DNA of 36,961 nt, taken from positions 1 to 36,961 of the forward strand of contig JASLJE010000015.1 in assembly GCA_030152565.1 (NCBI GenBank), written 5' to 3'. Origin of the DNA: Peptoniphilaceae bacterium. Its GTDB lineage: Bacteria; Bacillota; Clostridia; Tissierellales; Peptoniphilaceae. Of this stretch, positions 31,268 to 36,961 are shown one piece after another (position 1 is the stretch's first letter; the number at the start of each line of letters is the position of its first letter). Below the pieces are notes generated by a model that worked only from the letters and a program-made list of their open reading frames with translations, searched no databases and was not told the DNA's origin. The position numbers were made by a program, and so were the translations under genes.

Positions 31268-32194
31268 CTATGCTATACCCTGCAAAAATCTATAGAGATA
31301 GGATATCAATTCATGTATTCCAAAACCTATGGCAAAGGATGCCAGGTTGGCCACTAGAGCATAAGCTGTTGTATTAATATCACTTTGGTTTTTATTTTTT
31401 ATTCCAGGACTATTAAGCTTTTTCTTGTATATGGATGCCTCTATAATAAATACTAGAATTTCAAATACTATGAAAAAGAAAATAAAGGCAAAACCTCCCA
31501 GCTTAAAATCAACTATGGACAGGCCTATATTTAACAATATTTGAGTAAATATATTGGTTAGCCAAATCACATTTAATTGTTGGGCATTAGGCTTAAACAT
31601 GGCATAGGCTATAAGAATTTCAATACTTATGGTTAAAATAATTCTTAAAAGTAATGATATAATAGCCTTCAAATGGCTGTAGGACTTATGAAGATCCACA
31701 TCTTTGCCATTTTTCATGTAAATATTATCTGTCTCAAGAAAATTATCCAGGTTCTTACTTGTAAAATCAGCTGTATAGTGACTATTAAAGGCATACTGCT
31801 TCATAGTCTGGCTGGTTAACATTAGGTCTCTATTGGGGAAATATATCTTTAGCTTAAAAACCTTAGGTGGATAGTAGCCCCAGGTAAAAGTTTTATCTCC
31901 CTCTAATAAATCCAGATAGCCAAGAAAATAAAAATTATCCTTGTCTTCACTCTCTTTAAATTTATTAAATCCATTAATCTTATCCTTATCAAGTTCAGAT
32001 ATTTCCTTGTCCTTAGAATAGGGACCTATAGGTTCCTCTTTAGAAATTAGGGTCACATAGTAGACTTCATCCTCTAAACCCTTAAAGTCTATCACTACAC
32101 TAGGTTTGGGCCCCATATCAGCCAAGGCTACATTGGTAAAAAAAGGAAAAATCAATAAAAAACTAGATATGTACAGGTACAATTTTTTCTTCAT
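31268..32194 (-). CDS. Secreted-domain membrane protein of unknown function
   Basis: Residues 1-25 look like a signal peptide ending VALADMGPKPS. About 130 outward-facing residues follow (VVIDFKGLEDEVYYVTLIS, then a YYPPKVFKLKIYFP strand). From about residue 170 there are four or five transmembrane helices with a short basic loop (IYKKKLNSPGIKNKN). The ADMGPKPSV-type start looks like a conserved motif of clostridial hypothetical proteins, but no named family is assigned. CAAGGAGG precedes the ATG. It follows the serpin gene by 30 bases and may share its transcript. Confidence 0.75.
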   Translation of the reverse strand: MKKKLYLYISSFLLIFPFFTNVALADMGPKPSVVIDFKGLEDEVYYVTLISKEEPIGPYSKDKEISELDKDKINGFNKFKESEDKDNFYFLGYLDLLEGDKTFTWGYYPPKVFKLKIYFPNRDLMLTSQTMKQYAFNSHYTADFTSKNLDNFLETDNIYMKNGKDVDLHKSYSHLKAIISLLLRIILTISIEILIAYAMFKPNAQQLNVIWLTNIFTQILLNIGLSIVDFKLGGFAFIFFFIVFEILVFIIEASIYKKKLNSPGIKNKNQSDINTTAYALVANLASFAIGFGIHELISYLYRFLQGIA

Positions 32195-32224
32195 AAAAGC
32201 CTCCTTGCTAAGATTATATCACAA

Positions 32225-33328
32225 CTAGATATTTAGAAGATGACCTAAAAAAATTGGATAGCCATCTTTATGAAAGAGTCCATAATAAAAGGGCCTGTCA
32301 ATTTTTATTTTTATATCTGCCTCTCCCATAAGACTCATTCTAGTCATGGTCATTTGGGTATAGGAAATAGCTTCAATCCCTTTTTCATCCAGGCTTAAAT
32401 AAGCTTCTTGAATTATTTGATCCAGGCGGGATGCTTCCTTTAACATGGGACTAAAATCTGGCGACTTAAAAAGACCTCCTAGCCCCTCCTTGCTTAAGAC
32501 CTCTTCCAAGTCCAACCTAGACTTTTCTTTAAATGAAGCTAGTTCAAAGCTTATATAGCCTCTGTCCAACTTTTTATTAAATATTTGATCCAAGGGTTTT
32601 TTACCATCTTTTTCCATAGCTATCTTAAATTGAAAACCATCTTCCAAATCTAAGGCAAGAATTTCCATGTCTTCTCCCTTATAGTAGTCGGTTTCCAAGG
32701 TCCCCTTGATAGAATCAACCATTAAGACTTCTCCATCTATCTTCTTAAAGCTCAGTGCCTTTTCTTCATAAGTAAAGCCTCTATCCAACCACAAAGCCCC
32801 GTAATCTAAACTATTAACCAGGACCAAATTACTATCTTTGGATAGGTCAAGATCAGGTTTAAAATAGCCTTTTGTATTCTTTTCTATAAAGTCTTCTAAG
32901 ATTTTTTCAGGCTGGTCTTTTACAAAATCTATCTCATATAGATAACCTTGATAAAAGTCTTCTAAATCCTTCTTAAATTCTTTTTGGAAGCTAGACTCAT
33001 TTACTAGAAAAAGGTTATTGGACAAGAACCTCCCCCTATCGCTTTCATATAAAAACTCATCGTAGACCAGGCCATAGAAACTTTTTAAGTCCCTATCAAG
33101 ACCTAAATATCTAGCTATATCTTTTTTTGTTTCCCCGCCAGCTCCCTCATGTAAAATAATAAGGGAAAGATAAAGACTAAGGGGAGAAAATAAAACATTT
33201 TCTTCTTTATTAAAAATATCCTGGCCATTTTTATAGGCAAACTCGAATAAGTTAGACCTAAATACAGCCCTTTTTTCCAAGCTAAGCTTATCTTTTTTTC
33301 TTCTCTTAAACTCTACTATTTTTTCCAT
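32225..33328 (-). CDS. Serpin-family protein
   Basis: The serpin fold is recognisable over the whole 367 residues: NVLFSPLSLYLSLIILHEGAG (helix B region, read as NVLFSPLSLYLS) with GAGGETKKDIARYLGL, LSNNLFL, EKNTKGYF, LVLVNSL, and the C-terminal DRPFYYGLF with FLGHLLNI. The reactive-centre loop has normal length. Taking Gly317 of DEKGIEAISY as P15, P1-P1' falls on Met331-Ser332 (bases 32338-32333), the same pair as in human alpha-1-antitrypsin. The hinge is not the ideal inhibitory one: P14 is Ile rather than Thr/Ser, and P12-P9 read AISY rather than small residues. No signal peptide is seen. The ATG at 33328 has AGGAAGGAAATT before it and clears the upstream gene; an upstream start at 33364 is less likely. 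Confidence 0.85.
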   Translation of the reverse strand: MEKIVEFKRRKKDKLSLEKRAVFRSNLFEFAYKNGQDIFNKEENVLFSPLSLYLSLIILHEGAGGETKKDIARYLGLDRDLKSFYGLVYDEFLYESDRGRFLSNNLFLVNESSFQKEFKKDLEDFYQGYLYEIDFVKDQPEKILEDFIEKNTKGYFKPDLDLSKDSNLVLVNSLDYGALWLDRGFTYEEKALSFKKIDGEVLMVDSIKGTLETDYYKGEDMEILALDLEDGFQFKIAMEKDGKKPLDQIFNKKLDRGYISFELASFKEKSRLDLEEVLSKEGLGGLFKSPDFSPMLKEASRLDQIIQEAYLSLDEKGIEAISYTQMTMTRMSLMGEADIKIKIDRPFYYGLFHKDGYPIFLGHLLNI

Positions 33329-33338
33329 AATTTCCTTC

Positions 33339-35102
33339 CTATCTATAGTATTCGGCCTGGGCATTGTAAAGAGAATAATAAATTCCCTCCTTCTTTTTTA
33401 CCAGACTTTTATGGTTTCCTTCCTCAACTATCTCTCCTCTATCTAAGACTATAATCCGATCTACAAATTTAGAAGAGCTCATCCTATGTGATATATAAAA
33501 AGCCATCTTTCCTCCTACCAACTGGTTGAAGTTTTCATAGATTTCAGCCTCTGATAGAGGATCTAGGGCAGCTGTTGGCTCATCTAAGATTATTAGGTCA
33601 CTATCCTTATAGATAGCCCTGGCTATGGCCATCTTTTGCATTTGTCCACCACTGAAATCCTTGGCCTTTTTTTCATCATAGCTTTTTCCTATAATAGTAT
33701 CCAGTCCATAGCTTAGCCCCTCTATATCTTCTAGAATACCTACTTCTCTTAGGGCTTCTTTTACTTTAGGTCCATCTATCTCAGATGAAGAGGCTATGTT
33801 TTCTCCTATGGAAAAAGGAAACATTTTAAAATCTTGAAAGATTGCCGTAACCTTTTCATTATAAGATTTCTCATCTATCTCATCTATATTATATCCATTA
33901 ATAAGGATTTCTCCCCTATCTGGCCTATAAAGCTTAGATATTAACTTTACTATGGTAGTTTTACCAGCACCATTTCTGCCTACCAAGGATATTTTTTCCC
34001 CTTTTTCTATCTTAAAGCTTACATTTCTTAAGGTGTAGTTATCTGCTTTAGGATAGGCAAAATAAACACCCTTAAATTCTAGGCTTTCTATAGAATCTAT
34101 CTCGAGTTTAGAGCCAATACTCTTATCTTCATCTAAGTCCATCAACTCTATAAAGGGCTCTAGATAGTTAACCTGTTGGATAAACTCACTATAGTAGAGA
34201 AAAATCAAATTAAAGTTATCTGAAAAAGACTTAGCTGCATTTATATAGATAGATATACTGCCCAAACTAAGGGCCTTATCTACTATTATCTTGATTCCTA
34301 CTACTGCATAGGTAAGGGCTGATTGTAGGCTGGTTATAACAGTTTGCTTACCTTGGACCCTACCATTTTCTCCCATAAACTCATCCAGGTAAAGATAGGT
34401 TTCATAGACATAGTTTTTTAACTTATAGGACATTATTTTATTCATGTTGAAAAACCTTATGTCCTCCTGGGTCTCTGGCTCAAAATTTGTAGACAGGTAG
34501 TAGTTAAACCTTCTGTTTACTGGTAAAAGCTTTCCAAAAAAAACTAGAAGATACTTGTTAAAACGCATAAGAATCAACAAGTTTATCAAAGATATAAGGA
34601 TCAAGCCTACAAGTAGAAGAGGGCTTAGAGAAAATAAGATAAGGGCTGTTGACACTATAAGGGCCAGGGCCTGGCTTATATCCTTTAATCCCATAAAGAA
34701 GACCTGGATGACCCCTTGATTGGATATGGAAAAAGTAGCCTTTTCCTTTAAATCCAAAATTTCTGGATCTTCTAAGTTTTCAAATCCTATAGTCATAAGC
34801 TTACCGCTCAATTTATTTTCCGCCTTATGGCTAAGGCTGGCAGACTCATTTTTTATCCTTATATCAAAATATTTATTTAAAAGGTGAAAGATACCATTAT
34901 TCAAGGCTATAAAAAATATTATCCACAAGGCCTTATCAACTTGTCCTTCCAGGCTAAAGTCTATTAAATACTTGGGTAAAAATATATTTAATAAACTATT
35001 TGAAATAAGAAAGACCATCTGTAGCAAACTAAGGCTTGCAAAGGTTAGAGAGTCTTTTAAGTTAAGCTTTAGAAATCTCTTTATTATATATGAATTTTTC
35101 AT
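33339..35102 (-). CDS. ABC exporter half-transporter (fused permease and ATPase), second of a pair
   Basis: The N-terminal ~310 residues form a six-helix exporter domain and the C-terminal ~240 the nucleotide-binding domain. Visible motifs are Walker A VGRNGAGKTT (Lys381), signature FSGGQMQK, Walker B DLIILDEPTAALD and the H-loop ISHRMSS. All catalytic residues are present. It overlaps the other half-transporter by four bases and the two probably form a heterodimer. The substrate is unknown; the genes are not next to a recognisable bacteriocin or resistance determinant. GGGAGGAAAA precedes its ATG. Confidence 0.93.
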   Translation of the reverse strand: MKNSYIIKRFLKLNLKDSLTFASLSLLQMVFLISNSLLNIFLPKYLIDFSLEGQVDKALWIIFFIALNNGIFHLLNKYFDIRIKNESASLSHKAENKLSGKLMTIGFENLEDPEILDLKEKATFSISNQGVIQVFFMGLKDISQALALIVSTALILFSLSPLLLVGLILISLINLLILMRFNKYLLVFFGKLLPVNRRFNYYLSTNFEPETQEDIRFFNMNKIMSYKLKNYVYETYLYLDEFMGENGRVQGKQTVITSLQSALTYAVVGIKIIVDKALSLGSISIYINAAKSFSDNFNLIFLYYSEFIQQVNYLEPFIELMDLDEDKSIGSKLEIDSIESLEFKGVYFAYPKADNYTLRNVSFKIEKGEKISLVGRNGAGKTTIVKLISKLYRPDRGEILINGYNIDEIDEKSYNEKVTAIFQDFKMFPFSIGENIASSSEIDGPKVKEALREVGILEDIEGLSYGLDTIIGKSYDEKKAKDFSGGQMQKMAIARAIYKDSDLIILDEPTAALDPLSEAEIYENFNQLVGGKMAFYISHRMSSSKFVDRIIVLDRGEIVEEGNHKSLVKKKEGIYYSLYNAQAEYYR

Positions 35103-36871
35103 TTTTCCTCCCTATAGTATTTAGATTGAACCATGAACATTTCATAGTATTTTCCTTGGGCAGCCATAAGTTCTTCATGGTTTCCCTCCTCTGCAATCTT
35201 TTTATCATCTATTAAAATAATCCTATCTGTAAACTTTGTACTGGCCAATCTGTGGGATATGAAAATGGCTGTCTTGTCTCTTACCAACTGGTTATAGTTT
35301 TCGTAAATTAAGGCTTCATTTATGGCGTCCAGGGCGGATGTTGGTTCATCTAACACCATGGCCTGGCCTCCCTTGTAAATAGCCCTAGCTATGGATAGTT
35401 TTTGACTTTCTCCACCTGAAAGCTCCGTTCCATTTTCATCTATGGCCTTTAGTAGCACCTGGTCTCCCCCCTTGGGTAGACTTTCAATCTTTTCCCTTAG
35501 GCCAACCTCTTCCAAGGCTTCCCAGGCTCTTTTTTCATCTATATTTTCATAGTCCATGGCCACATTTTCTAAGACACTAAAGGCATAGACATTCACCTTT
35601 TGAAAGACCACATTAAACAAATTAAAGAGATCTTTTTTACCATAGTTTTTAATATTAATATCATTTATATAAATATCTCCCTTACTAGGATCTAAAAGTC
35701 CTGTCATCAGCTTAATTAAGGTTGTCTTACCTGCACCATTAGTTCCTACTATACCTACTTTTTCTCCGGCCTCTATGGTAAAAGTAAGATCCTCTAAAAC
35801 ATAGCTGTCACTCTTAGGATATTTAAATGAAACCTGATCAAATCTAATTGAGGCCTTCCCTTCCTTATCTATAGTAAGTTTTTTCCTGGCATCACCATGG
35901 TCCTTATTTACAAAATCATAGTAGGCCTTTAAATAATTCCTATTATTATAGTAAATAGAAATATTTTTTTGGACTTGACCTAGAATAAAGTTAAAACTAA
36001 TTATTAAGGATATGAGCATAATAAATTCTGACTCTAAAAGTCCTCCTGCCAAATAAGACCTTAATAAAATATAAAAGGATGTAAAGTCAGAAACAATTAG
36101 GGCAAACATGCCTATGACAGATAGGCCCAGCCCCCTATACCTATAGTCCTTAACCAGGCCTATATAGGTCTTAAACCTCTTGTCCAGCTCCCCAGTTATC
36201 ATATCAGCCATACCATAGACCCTAACATCCTTGCCATAGGAAAAATCATAGCTAATATTTCTCAACTTACTAACCTGCCTTCTATACTGGGACCTTTTAT
36301 TTTGACTTTCTAGGAAAATATCATTGGCCTTTTTCTCAATCACATATAAGATTAAATTCGAAGCCAATATTAGAAGGGGAATTAAAAAGTTTAACTTGGC
36401 CAGATAAACTGAATAAAAAACTCCTAATAAAACTAAAGGGCCCATTTGATAAAGTACGTGGATAAGGCCTTCCATTCCCTCATTATTATTGGATATGGCC
36501 GTCATAGCCGCCTCAGCCTCCCCTTGAAATACAGGGTCCTCTATTAACTGATAGTCTACAAAATTCAACTTATCTGTTATTTCGACAAATTTACCCATCC
36601 TAAAATCTGATATTTTAGAATAGGATTTAAATTGAATATATTGCATAAGATAGCCAAAGCAACTGGTGATTAAAAGGTAAAGACCTATTAAAATCAAAAA
36701 CTCATTTAGTCTAGGCTTATAGGCCAGTAAATCCACTACTATCTTTAATATATAAATATTAGTAAGATTAAAAATTATAAAAGATAGACTATAGATTATA
36801 TTTTCCAGATAGATTTCCTTCCTCGACTCTTTTATTTCCCTTAAAAGCATAGTTAAATACTTGTTTTTCAT
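35099..36871 (-). CDS. ABC exporter half-transporter (fused permease and ATPase), first of a pair
   Basis: This 590-residue protein has the same architecture as its partner: six transmembrane helices and an ATPase domain with Walker A VGTNGAGKTT (Lys382), signature LSGGESQK, Walker B MVLDEPTSALD and H-loop ISHRLAS. Both sites look catalytically competent, unlike many heterodimeric exporters in which one site is degenerate. The start ATG overlaps the stop codon of the upstream ArsR-type gene (CTATGA) with GAGGGGGG just before it, so the regulator and exporter pair are one unit, likely autoregulated. Confidence 0.93.
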   Translation of the reverse strand: MKNKYLTMLLREIKESRKEIYLENIIYSLSFIIFNLTNIYILKIVVDLLAYKPRLNEFLILIGLYLLITSCFGYLMQYIQFKSYSKISDFRMGKFVEITDKLNFVDYQLIEDPVFQGEAEAAMTAISNNNEGMEGLIHVLYQMGPLVLLGVFYSVYLAKLNFLIPLLILASNLILYVIEKKANDIFLESQNKRSQYRRQVSKLRNISYDFSYGKDVRVYGMADMITGELDKRFKTYIGLVKDYRYRGLGLSVIGMFALIVSDFTSFYILLRSYLAGGLLESEFIMLISLIISFNFILGQVQKNISIYYNNRNYLKAYYDFVNKDHGDARKKLTIDKEGKASIRFDQVSFKYPKSDSYVLEDLTFTIEAGEKVGIVGTNGAGKTTLIKLMTGLLDPSKGDIYINDINIKNYGKKDLFNLFNVVFQKVNVYAFSVLENVAMDYENIDEKRAWEALEEVGLREKIESLPKGGDQVLLKAIDENGTELSGGESQKLSIARAIYKGGQAMVLDEPTSALDAINEALIYENYNQLVRDKTAIFISHRLASTKFTDRIILIDDKKIAEEGNHEELMAAQGKYYEMFMVQSKYYREEK

Positions 36872-36961
36872 AGGCCCCCCTCAACTAATCCACCTATAGA
36901 GACAGCTAACCTTTTAAAGCTCTCCTTATTTAAATGATAGTATACCTTTCGTCCCTCATTG
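36868..36961 (-). CDS. ArsR-type winged-helix regulator, C-terminal end only
   Basis: Only about 30 codons are in the window, ending in TGA at 36870-36868. The readable peptide contains NEGRKVYYHLNKESFKRLA, which is the wing (Glu-Gly-Arg-Lys) and following strand and helix of an ArsR-type winged helix-turn-helix protein. It precedes and overlaps the first ABC half-transporter gene, a common arrangement for regulator-exporter operons. The effector cannot be judged from this fragment. Confidence 0.7.
   Translation of the reverse strand, partial: NEGRKVYYHLNKESFKRLAVSIGGLVEGGL

Noticed and set aside
33339..36871. A degenerate nucleotide-binding site in one of the two ABC half-transporters
   Set aside because: Both carry Walker A lysine, signature LSGG/FSGG, Walker B Asp-Glu and the H-loop His, so no asymmetry is visible.

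Overview
The window looks like a chromosomal segment from a low-GC, Gram-positive anaerobe of the Bacillota. The evidence is strong AAGGAGG-type ribosome binding sites, A/T-rich codon use with AGA/AGG arginine and ATA isoleucine, a ykkC-class riboswitch, a sortase-type pilin and peptidoglycan cross-bridge genes. A member of the Tissierellia (Peptoniphilaceae, such as relatives of Peptoniphilus, Anaerococcus or Finegoldia) fits best, but this is a judgement from gene content and style, not a database result.

Layout. Bases 1-1446 hold the N-terminal 482 codons of a major pilin, cut by the window edge. Bases 1635-4764 hold a PAP2 phosphatase, a histidine phosphatase and a membrane glycerophosphodiester phosphodiesterase. 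Bases 4824-15406 hold a complete-looking minus-strand purine operon, purC-L-E-F-M-N-H-D, behind a sigma-A promoter and a PRPP riboswitch with its terminator; a second strong terminator hairpin lies between purC and purL. Bases 15519-21814 (plus strand) form a cell-wall region: a secreted SH3b/NlpC-P60-like protein, then a three-gene cassette (ATP-grasp ligase, Asp/Glu racemase, asparagine-synthetase-like amidase) that resembles the D-Asp/D-isoasparagine cross-bridge pathway of lactococci and enterococci. Bases 21827-31181 are small housekeeping and accessory genes: DUF4250, LURP-one-related, MgtC, CDF transporter, Gfo/Idh/MocA oxidoreductase with a YhcH-family partner, XRE regulator, aldehyde dehydrogenase, DUF503, a stand-alone FakA-type middle domain, DUF2871 behind an operator-like palindrome, and DUF308. 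Bases 31268-36961 hold an unknown membrane protein, a serpin, two ABC exporter half-transporters and the tail of an ArsR-type regulator.

The most striking observation is that all three glutamine amidotransferases in the window have lost their glutaminase active sites while the synthase halves look intact. PurF starts Met-Ser instead of Met-Cys and has lost other glutamine-site residues, but keeps its PRPP loop and four Fe-S cysteines. PurL has GIGAG where the nucleophile elbow GICNG should be and lacks the usual HGEGR and final H-x-E. The asparagine-synthetase-like enzyme starts Met-Ala instead of Met-Cys. Two unrelated glutaminase folds in two unrelated pathways have decayed in the same way, which suggests a lineage that feeds these enzymes free ammonia (plausible for an amino-acid-fermenting anaerobe) or uses a glutaminase supplied in trans.
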